Shown here: piece after piece, positions 55,879 through 64,000 of the stretch
How the letters are laid out: each line of letters begins with the position of its first letter
Numbering within the stretch: position 1 is the first letter of the stretch
From: Sporosarcina sp. FSL K6-1522
GTDB taxonomy: Bacteria > Bacillota > Bacilli > Bacillales_A > Planococcaceae
Reading direction: 5' to 3'
Length of the DNA stretch: 64,000 nucleotides
NCBI RefSeq assembly: GCF_038622445.1
Contig: NZ_CP152019.1
Span: 1,195,001 to 1,259,000 of the forward strand
The notes under the pieces: generated by a model
Told to the model about the DNA's origin: nothing
What the model saw: only the letters and a program-made list of their open reading frames with translations
Databases searched by the model: none
Position numbers and translations under genes: made by a program

Positions 55879-56445
55879 GTGGCAATTAAAGTGAAAGCAA
55901 TTATCGGCAGTACAAGTTCAACGTCATTCAACTTGAAGTTAGTAACATTCATGAAAAATCGTTATGCAGAGCAATTAGATATCACACCTGTTTTCGTGAA
56001 TGATCTTGAAATGTTTTCGATTGATATCGAAAATAATCCATCGGAGAACGTGATGGATTTTAAAAACAATGTGAAGGATTCAGACGCTGTTTTGTTCGCA
56101 GTTCCTGAGTATAACTTCTCTATTCCAGGTGCATTGAAAAATGCAATTGACTGGTTATCACGTGGTGGCGAATTTACACTTCCAGGCAAGCCAGCGTTTA
56201 TCGTTGGCTCTTCTATGGGGGCATTCGGCAGCATCCGTGCGCAACTACACTTGAGAGAGATTCTTTCAAACCCAACACTAGCACCTGCTTTGTTGCAAGG
56301 TAACGAAGTATATATCGGTTCTGTGCATGAAAAAATCAACGAAGCTGGTGAATTGACGGACCAAGCAACGATTGATTTCTTAGATGCAGTTGTGAAAAAC
56401 TTCGTTGAATTCTACAATAAAAACAATGCTACGGTTCACGCGTAA
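55879..56445 (+). CDS. NADPH-dependent FMN reductase (quinone/azo reductase type)
   Basis: The 188-aa flavodoxin-like reductase has an FMN phosphate loop GSTSSTSFN near residue 10 and the PEYNFSIPGALKNAIDWLSRG segment (about 76-96) that marks the NADPH-FMN reductase / chromate and azoreductase family. Probable job: two-electron reduction of quinones or related electrophiles in the cytoplasm. GTG start after GGGAG. It has its own terminator and shares an operator with the neighbouring HxlR regulator, so it is probably induced by electrophile stress. Confidence 0.88.
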   Translation: MAIKVKAIIGSTSSTSFNLKLVTFMKNRYAEQLDITPVFVNDLEMFSIDIENNPSENVMDFKNNVKDSDAVLFAVPEYNFSIPGALKNAIDWLSRGGEFTLPGKPAFIVGSSMGAFGSIRAQLHLREILSNPTLAPALLQGNEVYIGSVHEKINEAGELTDQATIDFLDAVVKNFVEFYNKNNATVHA

Positions 56446-56460
56446 TCGTTGATGTGTAAA

Positions 56461-56497
56461 AAGAACGTGTTGAATCTATGTGATTCAACACGTTCTT
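56461..56497 (+). terminator. Terminator of the FMN reductase gene
   Basis: Perfect AAGAACGTGTTGAATC / GATTCAACACGTTCTT stem, loop TATGT, followed by TTCTTATT. Confidence 0.88.
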
Positions 56498-56543
56498 TTC
56501 TTATTGTCTAGACTCCAGCGCCTAGGGGCTTGCGCTTTTTTAA

Positions 56544-56903
56544 TTACTGCGCATCATTCAACTCTTCACTATTTCTTTTCTTCTCAATATGAATGGCATG
56601 GGTAGTTCCCCATTTATGCATCATATCCAAGACAGGTTGCAAGCTTGTTCCATAATCCGAAATCGAATACTCAACCTTTGGTGGTACTTGTGGATAAATG
56701 ACTCGATTAATAATGTCTTCATCTTCTAATTCACGTAATTGTTTCGTTAACATTTTTTGTGTAATTCCTGGCATTAATCTTTTTAACTCACTAAACCGCA
56801 GTGTTCCTTCTGTCAGTAAATGTAGTAGAATCACGGGTTTCCATTTACCAACTAAGATCCCTAGTGCCTCATCAACCTTACATTGTTCGGGTTCGATTTT
56901 CAT
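56544..56903 (-). CDS. HxlR-family transcriptional regulator (YodB-like)
   Basis: The 119-aa winged-helix protein has LGILVGKWKPVILLHLLTEG, RFSELKRLMPGITQKMLTKQLRELE (recognition region) and VEYSISDYGTSLQPVL wing, the standard HxlR layout. A single Cys at position 8 sits where YodB/CatR-type redox sensors have their conserved reactive Cys, so thiol-based sensing of quinones or diamide is plausible. GGAGG precedes the ATG by 5 bp. The operator-like palindrome 21 bp upstream of its start suggests autorepression. It is divergent from pirin and nitroreductase genes. Confidence 0.87.
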   Translation of the reverse strand: MKIEPEQCKVDEALGILVGKWKPVILLHLLTEGTLRFSELKRLMPGITQKMLTKQLRELEDEDIINRVIYPQVPPKVEYSISDYGTSLQPVLDMMHKWGTTHAIHIEKKRNSEELNDAQ

Positions 56904-56923
56904 AATAGCCTCCCATGGTATCT

Positions 56924-56957
56924 TTTTGTATACTATAGCACTTTTAAGTGCTTACTT
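56924..56957 (+). promoter_or_regulatory. Operator copy 2 (HxlR-type) between hxlR and pirin genes
   Basis: TTTTGTATACTATA, palindrome GCACTT-TT-AAGTGC (56938-56951), then TTACTT. It lies in the divergent gap, so it could control both directions. Confidence 0.75.
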
Positions 56958-57045
56958 ACTTTATTGATAGTTTCGTTTCATAATAACATATAGACAGAGT
57001 AAATACGATTCCGGTTTTGTAGATTAAACATAAGGGGGACTCGGC

Positions 57046-57873
57046 ATGGTTGCGAGAGGTATTAGAAGTGTAAGGGATGTTGTTTTTCAAGAAAATTCAC
57101 CGACGCATAAAGTTGGATTGGTCATTGAACCAGGAAATTGGGAGGATGTCGATCCATTCCTCTTGATGGCAGAAGATTATTTTGTGCGAGGTACATTTGG
57201 TATGCATCCGCATCGCGGCATTGAAACGGTGACATATGTCATTGAAGGCAAGCTCGAGCATTCGGACAATAAAACCGGTGGAGGAGAGTTGCTACCTGGA
57301 GATGTCCAATGGATGACTGCTGGTAAAGGTATTATGCATACTGAGGATCCAGCTGTTGGAGATACGGTTCGTTCGTTGCAACTGTGGGTCAATCTACCAA
57401 GTGCTAAAAAAATGACGGAACCACGTTATCAAAATATGCGTGCACAAGATATGTCTGTTCGTCAGGAAGAGGGAGCAACTGTCCGTGTGTTTTCAGGTTC
57501 CTCAATGGGTGTAATGGCCGCTACAAAAAATTATGTCCCCGTGACAATGGTGGAGTTAAATGTTGAGGCGGGTGTAACAGTTAAGCAAGATTTACCAGGA
57601 AGCTATAATGGATTCCTTTATATCGTAGAAGGCCAAGGAATGTTCGGCAAAGACCGGACAGTAGGCCAAGCAGGACAAGTACTTTGGCTAGAACGTGGGT
57701 TGAGTAACGAGCATACTGAAGTAAGCATTCAGGCAACTGAAAAACTACGCGTCTTGCTCTATGCGGGACAACCGATTGGAGAAAAAGTTGTGGCAAGGGG
57801 CCCGTTTGTGATGAATTCAGAAGAAGAAATTGTTCAGGCATATAAAGACTACCGTGAAGGAAAATTCGAGTAA
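57046..57873 (+). CDS. Pirin family protein (quercetinase-like bicupin)
   Basis: Bicupin of 275 aa. The N-terminal cupin holds the metal-binding set HPHRGIETVTYVIEGKLEH and a later MHTEDP, giving the His/Glu ligands of pirin. The second cupin (about residues 165-270) is degenerate. Bacterial pirins include quercetin 2,3-dioxygenases and redox-linked regulators; the enzyme activity is not certain here. ATG 57046 follows AGGGGGA. It is co-transcribed with the nitroreductase 20 bp downstream and divergent from hxlR. Confidence 0.9.
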   Translation: MVARGIRSVRDVVFQENSPTHKVGLVIEPGNWEDVDPFLLMAEDYFVRGTFGMHPHRGIETVTYVIEGKLEHSDNKTGGGELLPGDVQWMTAGKGIMHTEDPAVGDTVRSLQLWVNLPSAKKMTEPRYQNMRAQDMSVRQEEGATVRVFSGSSMGVMAATKNYVPVTMVELNVEAGVTVKQDLPGSYNGFLYIVEGQGMFGKDRTVGQAGQVLWLERGLSNEHTEVSIQATEKLRVLLYAGQPIGEKVVARGPFVMNSEEEIVQAYKDYREGKFE

Positions 57874-57893
57874 GAAATAAGGGAGAGAATTCA

Positions 57894-58514
57894 ATGGATA
57901 TGTTCAAACAATTAGTAAACGAAAGAAGATCAGCAAATAACTTTTTACCAGATCACTCGATTACACCGAGAGAACTGGATGAAATCTTTAATGTTGTCAA
58001 AATGGCTCCATCTGCATTCAATTTGCAGCATACGAATTATTTGGTCGTCATGGATGAAGAATTAAAGGGCAAAGTAAAAAAAGCCGCATTTGGTCAATAC
58101 AAAGTAGGTGCTGCTTCAGCTGTCATTGTCGTGACAGGCGATAAAGAGGCTTATAAAAACACGGAAAAAGTATACGAAGGCCTGCTGATGCTAGGCATTC
58201 TCAATCAGCAACAGTACGATCAGGAAGTGCAGGATGTCATTTCTCTTTATGAAAGTAGGGGAGAGCAGTTTCAACATGACGAAGCGGTTCGCAATGCGTC
58301 TTTGTCATCGATGCTATTTATGCTTGCGGCTAAAAATGCAGGATGGGCGACTTGTCCGATGATTGGCTTTGATCCGGAAGAAATCAAGCAAATATTAGAC
58401 ATACCAGATCAGCAAGAACCTGTTTTAATGATTGCTCTAGGGAAAGAAAAAGTCGAAAGCAGACGCCCACGTGGCTATCGAAAGCCAGTTGGTGAATTCG
58501 TGAAGTATTATTAA
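57894..58514 (+). CDS. Nitroreductase family protein (YodC-like)
   Basis: FMN-dependent NAD(P)H oxidoreductase of 206 aa. FMN-binding RRSANNF near residue 12, MAPSAFNLQH near 42, and the C-terminal ALGKEKVESRRPRGYRKP motif typical of the family. In B. subtilis the similar YodC is repressed by the HxlR regulator YodB in response to quinones; the same trio (HxlR, azo/FMN reductase, nitroreductase) is gathered here. ATG after GGGAGAG. Confidence 0.9.
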   Translation: MDMFKQLVNERRSANNFLPDHSITPRELDEIFNVVKMAPSAFNLQHTNYLVVMDEELKGKVKKAAFGQYKVGAASAVIVVTGDKEAYKNTEKVYEGLLMLGILNQQQYDQEVQDVISLYESRGEQFQHDEAVRNASLSSMLFMLAAKNAGWATCPMIGFDPEEIKQILDIPDQQEPVLMIALGKEKVESRRPRGYRKPVGEFVKYY

Positions 58515-58550
58515 TAGGATGCTTCCTTCTGCAAATAAATAGGTAAGAAA

Positions 58551-58591
58551 GAACCCCCGTGAAATGGTATATTCATTTTTCACGGGGGTTC
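58551..58591. terminator. Bidirectional terminator between the nitroreductase and metC
   Basis: The perfect stem AACCCCCGTGAAA / TTTCACGGGGGTT lies between convergent genes. Confidence 0.85.
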
Positions 58592-58597
58592 GTTATG

Positions 58598-59788
58598 TTA
58601 TTTAGAAGTGCTGGCTATTACAGATTCGGTCGCTACTTGCAAAGCTTGCTCTAAATCAGCAATTAAGTCATCAACATGTTCAAGTCCAACAGAGAAACGC
58701 AGTAGGCCATCAGTAATGCCACGTTTTTCGCGTTCTTCTTTTGGCATTGCAGCATGAGACATCTGTGCCGGATAAGAAAGAATAGATTCGACCCCGCCTA
58801 AGCTAACGGCAAAAACAGGAATTTTAACACTTTCCACAAACGCTTTGGCAGTCTCTCGATTCGGCAAGCGGAACGACAGAACAGCACCAGGACTAGTGGA
58901 TTGTTTGGCATGAATATCGTACCCTGGATGGTTTGCTAAACCAGGGTAAAATACTTCCTCGACTAATGTATGTCCGTCAAGGTAGGCCGCAATTTTTTGT
59001 GCAGATGCTGTGGATTGTGTTAAGCGAGCACCTAATGTTTTGATGCCTTGAATGAGCGTATAGGAATCTTGAGCACCTAAAATTGCTCCGAAGGAATTTT
59101 GAATAAATGCTAAGCGATTGCCTAGCTCTTTGTCTTTTGTTACCGCTAGGCCCGCAATGATATCACTATGGCCAGACAAAAACTTCGTTGCACTATGCAA
59201 CACAATATCGACACCCAAATCAAGTGGCCGCTGATACAGTGGCGACATGAAAGTGTTATCAAGGAACGTTAAGCAATCATGTGCTTTGGCAAGCGCTACA
59301 ACGCCTTCGATATCCGTAATGCCTAGACGCGGGTTGGAAGGTGTCTCGATATAAATCAACTTTGTATTTGGCTTAATAGCTTGTGCCACTGCATCCAAAT
59401 CTGTGAAATCCACAAACGTATGATCAATGTTGAACTGCGTTAATACTTGCGTGACGAAGCGGAAAGTTCCGCCGTAGACATCTTCCGTAATGACAATATG
59501 GTCATCAGATGATAGCAGCATGAATGCGGAAGAGATAGCGGCAATACCAGAAGCGAAGGCTAACCCTCTTGCGCCGCCTTCCAATGCCGCAATCGTTTTT
59601 TCCAAGGCATCTCGTGTTGGATTGCCTGAACGACTATAGTCATAGGGACCGAATGTATCAAAGCTGTCCTGATGAAAGGTAGAAGATAAGTAAATCGGTA
59701 TGTTAACAGCACCTGTTTTTTGTTCATAATCGCCACGTATGGAGGCGTGTATGATCGTTGTTTCCAATTGTTCTACACGTTTATTCAT
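58598..59788 (-). CDS. metC: Cystathionine beta-lyase MetC (Cys/Met PLP family)
   Basis: PLP enzyme of 396 aa. It cleaves cystathionine to homocysteine in methionine synthesis. PLP lysine in HSATKFLSGHSDI near residue 200, the ETPSNPRLGITDI segment and GGVESILSYPAQMSHAAMP near 335 are class signatures. Cystathionine gamma-synthase/gamma-lyase are close relatives, so the exact step is assigned from its position as second gene after metI, as in B. subtilis metI-metC. The ATG overlaps the metI stop by 4 bp. S-box controlled. Confidence 0.88.
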   Translation of the reverse strand: MNKRVEQLETTIIHASIRGDYEQKTGAVNIPIYLSSTFHQDSFDTFGPYDYSRSGNPTRDALEKTIAALEGGARGLAFASGIAAISSAFMLLSSDDHIVITEDVYGGTFRFVTQVLTQFNIDHTFVDFTDLDAVAQAIKPNTKLIYIETPSNPRLGITDIEGVVALAKAHDCLTFLDNTFMSPLYQRPLDLGVDIVLHSATKFLSGHSDIIAGLAVTKDKELGNRLAFIQNSFGAILGAQDSYTLIQGIKTLGARLTQSTASAQKIAAYLDGHTLVEEVFYPGLANHPGYDIHAKQSTSPGAVLSFRLPNRETAKAFVESVKIPVFAVSLGGVESILSYPAQMSHAAMPKEEREKRGITDGLLRFSVGLEHVDDLIADLEQALQVATESVIASTSK

Positions 59789-60906
59789 AGCTGAGGCACC
59801 TCGCTTTTCAATGTCGCAAATACTTGTTTCAAATCAGCAATCAAGTCGTCCACTTCTTCTACGCCAACAGAAAAGCGTAATAGTCGATCACAAACCCCGC
59901 GACGAATACGTTCTTCGAGTGGCATATCTGCATGCGTTTGCGTTGCAGGGTACGTGATGAAACTTTCTACTCCGCCAAGACTTTCAGCAAATGTAATGAG
60001 CTGTAAGTTTTGTAGGAATGTATCGACCCATTCACTCTCTTGTAGACGGAAGGACAGCATGCCACCTTTACCTGGATAAAGCACGTCTTTAACAAGCGGT
60101 TCCGTTTTCAAATAATCTACAATCACTTTCGCATTGGCATCGTGTTGTTTCATACGTAAATGGAGTGTTTTTAATCCTCTAATGACTAACCAGGAGTCAA
60201 ATGGTGAAAGGACTGCGCCCGCCGCATTATGGTTGGCCGCTAGTTTTTCACATAATTCTTCACCTTTGGCGATAACGAGACCCGCGAGCAAATCATTATG
60301 TCCACCAATATATTTCGTTGCGCTATGTAAAACGATATCAGCGCCGAGTTCAATTGGTCGTTGGAAATACGGTGTCAAAAATGTGTTGTCAACAATGAGG
60401 AGCAAATTATGCTTGCGAGCGACTTCCACGTATTGGACAATATCAATTTCCTGCATTAAGGGATTTGTCGGTGTTTCGATGAAAAGTGCTTTCGTTTTGT
60501 CTGTAATCAATTTCTCTGTTTCTTGTACATCGTTGAAATCTGTATAGGAAGTTGTGATGGAATAAGTATCCGCATAGTAGTCAAACAGGCGATATGTCCC
60601 ACCGTACATGTCTTCAGAAGCGATGATTTCATCACCTGAACGGAATAGGGATAAAATCAGTTGAACCCCGGCCATACCCGAACTACAGGCGAATCCAGCG
60701 TCTCCGCCCTCCAAGTTGGCAATACCTTCTTCCAACAGAGCGCGCGTTGGGTTTTTTGTTCGTGTGTAGTCATAGCCCGTCGATTGACCAAGCCCTTTAT
60801 GTTTATAAGCCGTTGATAAATAAATCGGTGGATTGACTGCGCCGGTCTGTGGATCACTTTCATTGCCCAATTGTACGAAACGAGTTGCTAAGTTATACTT
60901 TGTCAT
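59785..60906 (-). CDS. metI: Cystathionine gamma-synthase / O-acetylhomoserine thiolyase MetI
   Basis: PLP enzyme of 373 aa, the same length as B. subtilis MetI. It forms cystathionine from an O-acyl-homoserine and cysteine, or homocysteine from sulfide. GYDYTRTKNPTRALLE, ETPTNPLMQEID, PLP lysine in HSATKYIGGHNDLLAG and GGVESFITYPATQTHADMP are present. First gene of the operon directly behind a SAM riboswitch. Confidence 0.9.
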   Translation of the reverse strand: MTKYNLATRFVQLGNESDPQTGAVNPPIYLSTAYKHKGLGQSTGYDYTRTKNPTRALLEEGIANLEGGDAGFACSSGMAGVQLILSLFRSGDEIIASEDMYGGTYRLFDYYADTYSITTSYTDFNDVQETEKLITDKTKALFIETPTNPLMQEIDIVQYVEVARKHNLLLIVDNTFLTPYFQRPIELGADIVLHSATKYIGGHNDLLAGLVIAKGEELCEKLAANHNAAGAVLSPFDSWLVIRGLKTLHLRMKQHDANAKVIVDYLKTEPLVKDVLYPGKGGMLSFRLQESEWVDTFLQNLQLITFAESLGGVESFITYPATQTHADMPLEERIRRGVCDRLLRFSVGVEEVDDLIADLKQVFATLKSEVPQL

Positions 60907-60930
60907 TTTATACCATCCTTTTCAGTTGAA

Positions 60931-60967
60931 ATAAAAAGAGAACCCTCTTTTATGGAAGAGGGTCCTC
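60931..60967 (-). terminator. S-box-controlled terminator ahead of metI
   Basis: On the minus strand GAGGACCCTCTT pairs with AAGAGGGTTCTC, followed by TTTTTAT. It is the expression platform of the SAM riboswitch. Confidence 0.85.
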
Positions 60968-60984
60968 AAAAATATTGAAGTCAA

Positions 60985-61093
60985 TCTTCCTATCTTCTGA
61001 ACGATTATCGTCCATTGGAGTTAGCACCATACCTCGATTGGGCTGGTTGCTGAGACATCATAGGGCCAATCCCTCCGTCTCTCTGGATAAGAA
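60985..61093 (-). ncRNA. SAM-I (S-box) riboswitch
   Basis: The minus strand reads CTTATCCAGAGAGACGGAGG, then GGCCCTATGATGTCTCAGCAACC, then GGTGCTAACTCC, the hallmark S-box segments in order. It is followed by a terminator and metI. SAM binding is expected to cause premature termination of metIC. Confidence 0.95.
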
Positions 61094-61169
61094 TACGTTA
61101 TGAAATTATTAGAAAAGATTAATTTATCCAACTCTATCATGTTGTGAAAAAAAAGACAAGGGCAGGTTT

Positions 61170-61925
61170 TCAGTTTCTTACTCTTAACAGCTGCATCTGC
61201 TGGTTAAATAAGCTAGGGTAGGAGAGAAATCCGAGTAAGACACTTGTTACAGCGGCGGTCGTCAAAAGTAGGAAGATGATAAGCAACTGAAATTGGACCG
61301 CTTGCATGGGATCTGCCCCCGCGATGATTTGGCCGCTCATCATACCAGGAAGCTGGACTAAGCCGATGGTCTTTTGACTCTCAATTGTTGGAATCATACT
61401 CGACTTAATGGCTGTGATAAGTTGGCGGTGGATGGCTTGTTTTGGCGTTCCACCGAGTGACAGAATGAGTTCGGTTTCCTCGCGGTGTGTGTCCACTTCC
61501 GCTATAAAACGGTTAAGAAATAGAATGGACAATACCATAGAATTTCCGACGACCATTCCACTAATGGAAATAATGTATTGCGCAGTTGGTGGGACGATGT
61601 GAAATCCGAGTAAAATACTTTGCGTGAGTACTTCAACGAAAACCAATGTCACCGCAATTTTCCATGTGATACCCTCAATGGCTTTCCCTTTTTTGCGCGC
61701 ATTTTGCGTGGCAGCACCAATCATTAAAGTAACCATTAGCACGATATAAAGCATATTGTCCGCGTCAAAGACAAATTTAAGAATATAGCCGACAGCGAGC
61801 AATTGGATGATGGAGCGGATTGTCGCAACGATGGTATCTTTTTCTAAACCTAAGCGCAGATTTTTGGATAAAAGTAGCGGGATGACAACGAAGATTAAGG
61901 TGATAGATAATGTCAGATACGTCAT
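61170..61925 (-). CDS. ABC permease of the FetB / UPF0014 family
   Basis: The 251-aa membrane protein has about seven helices and the family-diagnostic IGAATQNARKKGKAIEG, SGMVVGNSMVLSILFLNRF and IPTIESQKTIGLVQLPGMMSGQIIAGADP. E. coli FetB (YbbM) with FetA exports iron and aids oxidative-stress resistance; B. subtilis has YjkA. The family is secure; the substrate is inferred. The start overlaps the ATPase stop by 4 bp. Confidence 0.88.
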   Translation of the reverse strand: MTYLTLSITLIFVVIPLLLSKNLRLGLEKDTIVATIRSIIQLLAVGYILKFVFDADNMLYIVLMVTLMIGAATQNARKKGKAIEGITWKIAVTLVFVEVLTQSILLGFHIVPPTAQYIISISGMVVGNSMVLSILFLNRFIAEVDTHREETELILSLGGTPKQAIHRQLITAIKSSMIPTIESQKTIGLVQLPGMMSGQIIAGADPMQAVQFQLLIIFLLLTTAAVTSVLLGFLSYPSLFNQQMQLLRVRN

Positions 61926-62653
61926 TGGACATCCCCCCTTACAAAGCGTTTGACAAAGTCATTTGTTGGAGCTCTTAGTAAGTCGCTGTCACCAGTTTCA
62001 ATGACCTGACCATCTTTCAATACCCATGTGTAATCTCCAATGGACAACGCTTGGTCTAAGTTATGAGTAATCCAGATGATGGTTACACCGAACTTACGGT
62101 TAATTTTAACGATTAATTCCTCGATTTCTCGCAAGGATGTCCGGTCCAAAGCGGATGTGATTTCATCTAATAATAAGATGTCTGATCGGTTGAGAAGGGT
62201 GCGAGCAATCGATACTTTTTGGCGTTGGCCCCCTGATAAGTCATCCGTTTTGCGCTGTAAAAACTGCTGATCGAGCCCGACGTTTTCAAGAAGAGCGATG
62301 GCCTCTTGTTCAGCTAATCGCTTGCCTTGTAGCTCTAAAGGGAGTGCTAAGTTTTGGAAGACCGTTCCTTTAATCATTGGAGCGCTTTGGAGTACGATGC
62401 CGACGTGGCGGCGCAATTCGACGGGCTCATAAGTAGAAATGGGTTGATCATCAATCAAAATACTTCCTGAGGTCGGGGATATTAAGCCGTTGCATAATTT
62501 GAGCAATGTCGTTTTCCCAGCACCAGATGGGCCAACGAGCGTAGTAATTTTCCCTTTTGGAAAAGAGCCTGTAATCTTTTTTAAGATGGGTAGGTCGCCA
62601 ACTGAATAGTCGACCTCGTGAAAATGTATGGCGGGTTTATATAACTCTGACAT
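61922..62653 (-). CDS. ABC ATP-binding protein, FetA/YjkB-like
   Basis: The 243-aa ATPase has Walker A GPSGAGKTTLLKLCNG, signature LSGGQRQKVSIARTL, Walker B ILLLDEITSALD and H-loop WITHNLDQA. It is the partner of the following UPF0014 permease, which determines the FetAB assignment. First gene of a two-gene leftward operon. Confidence 0.87.
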   Translation of the reverse strand: MSELYKPAIHFHEVDYSVGDLPILKKITGSFPKGKITTLVGPSGAGKTTLLKLCNGLISPTSGSILIDDQPISTYEPVELRRHVGIVLQSAPMIKGTVFQNLALPLELQGKRLAEQEAIALLENVGLDQQFLQRKTDDLSGGQRQKVSIARTLLNRSDILLLDEITSALDRTSLREIEELIVKINRKFGVTIIWITHNLDQALSIGDYTWVLKDGQVIETGDSDLLRAPTNDFVKRFVRGDVQ

Positions 62654-62739
62654 GTGATTCTCCTCTAGTTTTCTTATTTAGAATAATTCTAATCTAGAGG
62701 ATTGGGTTATGCAATGAAAAGAACTTGGATTAGCATAAG

Positions 62740-62779
62740 AAAAAGACAAGGGGACGTTAAAAGTCCACCTTGTCTTTTT
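62740..62779 (-). terminator. Terminator overlapping the end of the AI-2E family gene
   Basis: AAAAAGACAAGG / CCTTGTCTTTTT with inner GGAC/GTCC; the left gene's last codons and stop lie inside the hairpin. A/T runs on both strands. Confidence 0.8.
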
Positions 62780-63785
62780 GAATCGGTTCTTTATCTGTGA
62801 CATCGAGTATATCTAGTAAGAAAACAAATACCGGAATCCCGATAATGAGTCCCCATACCCCAAAGAAGCTTTGTGAGAAAATCAGCACGATAAACGTGTA
62901 GAAAACAGGTAAATCCGTTTTGGAAGACATGAGCTTTGGATTTAAAATATACGCTTCAATTGCATGGATAACCATAATGGCTACTATCAAGTAGACGACT
63001 TTTAATATCCCTCCAATTGTAAAGGCAATCAGTGTCAGAGGAATGAGTGAAATAATCACACCAGCAACAGGGATGAGCCCTAGGAAGAAAATCATAAACG
63101 ACAGGCCGATGACTTGTGGGAATCCGAGCACCATTAAAACAATGACGGATAAAAACGTATTGACGAGCGCGATAATGAATTGTGCTTCGATTACTTTTCC
63201 GAATGTCCGTGAAAATTTTTTCCCGAAGAATTCAATTTCATAATAGAAAGGCGCAATCTTACTATACTTAAATTTGCCCGTAAATTCGATGAGGCGCGGT
63301 TTTTCAAGCAGGAAAAACAAGCTTAATAGCAAAGCAATCAGAACTTGAACGCTTGTTTTACTAATGTCCGTAAAGGATTTTAATAGAAACGTAAAGCCAT
63401 TTTCTAAATAAGCCGTTATTTGATCGCCGGAGATAATGGACTCAACAAAGCGAATAATCGGGTCATCATGTGATTGTGTTGAGAAGTTTGTAATTTGTTT
63501 GATGAGTTGGCTAATTTCGAGTGTAATAAGAGGCAAATATTTCACCAATCCAACGGTTAGTGCACCTACGATGGTTGTGTACAGCACTATAACGAGTACT
63601 TTTCGGTTTAACGGGATATGTTTAACCGAAAATTCCACAAGTCGATTCATTAAAAATGAAAAGATAAATGTCAGCAAGATGAGGTTCATCATACTTCTGA
63701 CGCTGAAAAGAATAAAGATGATTAACGCAAAAATGATGATCCGCTTGACTTCTTTTTTTCGGAAAAAATCCGTAAGTGCATCCAT
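62757..63785 (-). CDS. AI-2E family transporter (PerM-like membrane protein)
   Basis: The 342-aa protein has about eight membrane helices. Helical pairs frame a long loop (about residues 70-210), with the conserved FFLGLIPVAGVIISLIPLTLIA and IHAIEAYILNPKLMSSKTDLP segments. The family name comes from the proposed autoinducer-2 exporter TqsA, but members also include sodium/proton antiporters and proteins of unknown role, so no substrate is claimed. ATG 63785 gives the family-like start; the GTG at 63794 lies next to the AAGGGGCAG site. Confidence 0.85.
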   Translation of the reverse strand: MDALTDFFRKKEVKRIIIFALIIFILFSVRSMMNLILLTFIFSFLMNRLVEFSVKHIPLNRKVLVIVLYTTIVGALTVGLVKYLPLITLEISQLIKQITNFSTQSHDDPIIRFVESIISGDQITAYLENGFTFLLKSFTDISKTSVQVLIALLLSLFFLLEKPRLIEFTGKFKYSKIAPFYYEIEFFGKKFSRTFGKVIEAQFIIALVNTFLSVIVLMVLGFPQVIGLSFMIFFLGLIPVAGVIISLIPLTLIAFTIGGILKVVYLIVAIMVIHAIEAYILNPKLMSSKTDLPVFYTFIVLIFSQSFFGVWGLIIGIPVFVFLLDILDVTDKEPIQKDKVDF

Positions 63786-64000
63786 ATGAAACACTGCCCC
63801 TTATGTCTAGTTTTTATCTTCATTCAGCAGAAAACTCCCACCTCCATAGGTGACGAGATACATGCAGTTTTGTTTTTCTGTTCAGTGGGAGTTCAAACGC
63901 CGGCTGAACAACAATGGAACGCAGGCTAAGGTCGCCACGACCGAAGAGCAGTGCCTTAATTTCTACAAAAAAGCGCAGAAATACGGCAAATCGAACCCTT
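63786..64000. other. Intergenic right edge with repeat-like sequence
   Basis: No gene seen. ACTCCCAC (63834-63841) and GTGGGAGT (63885-63892) can pair. The part 63921-63945 (GCAGGCTAAGGTCGCCACG) resembles the variable middle of dispersed repeat copy B. Confidence 0.4.

Noticed and set aside
56505..56541. TCCAGCGCCTAG-type sequence as a mobile repeat
   Set aside because: It resembles a short repeat I remember from Bacillaceae genomes and also forms a small hairpin AGCGC/GCGCT with T-run, but one short copy is not enough to call a repeat.

Overview
The window looks like a low-to-moderate GC Bacillota chromosome, most likely a Planococcaceae relative such as Sporosarcina (inference). The evidence is the ydi-type gene order known from Bacillus subtilis (tsaE-tsaB-rimI-tsaD / ABC-F / rex / tatA-tatC / CPBP protease / groES-groEL) directly after an rRNA operon, CIRCE control of groESL, B12 and SAM riboswitches of the Bacillota type, frequent TTG starts with strong Shine-Dalgarno sites, and SLH-anchored surface proteins.

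Region by region. 1-2560: 3' part of a 23S rRNA, 5S rRNA and tRNA-Asp. 2.7-12.6 kb: housekeeping core for t6A tRNA modification, ribosome rescue by an ABC-F protein, redox control by Rex, Tat export and chaperonins, with a cluster of DnaA boxes between tsaD and the ABC-F gene. 12.5-27.6 kb: an integrated element of about 15 kb. It is bounded by a 16-bp direct repeat that is the 3' end of groEL. It carries a tyrosine integrase, an XRE repressor, an excisionase-like protein, a DUF927-type ATPase, a three-gene Lamassu/ABC-3C defence operon with a Cap4-like nuclease, a zinc-ribbon/nuclease fusion protein, and a remnant of a conjugation module (VirB6/TrbL-like protein plus lipoprotein). 27.6-36.1 kb: a small zinc-ribbon ORF, a cyclic 2,3-diphosphoglycerate synthetase-like protein, a minimal one-module NRPS (A-T-reductase) coupled to its phosphopantetheinyl transferase, and a chemoreceptor. 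36.9-40.0 kb: a MacAB/YknXYZ-type export system.

40.0-50.5 kb holds the most interesting chromosomal system. A cobalamin riboswitch with a terminator precedes a 1346-aa surface protein whose alpha/alpha-barrel plus DUF4430 domain order matches that of animal intrinsic factor and transcobalamin. It is followed by a second barrel-only SLH protein, a DUF4430-only lipoprotein, and an ECF transporter (EcfT, fused EcfAA', S component). I read this as a vitamin B12 capture-and-relay system running from S-layer to membrane.

50.5-55.8 kb: glycerol catabolism (glpD, glpP, glpF, glpK), with GlpP-type antiterminator leaders in front of glpD and glpF. 55.8-58.6 kb: a probable electrophile/quinone-stress regulon (FMN reductase, HxlR repressor, pirin, nitroreductase) sharing a duplicated operator. 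58.6-61.1 kb: S-box-controlled metI-metC. 61.2-63.8 kb: a FetAB-type ABC system and an AI-2E family membrane protein. A dispersed repeat occurs at 36.66-36.85 and 52.27-52.50 kb. All calls were made by eye from the sequence, without database searches.
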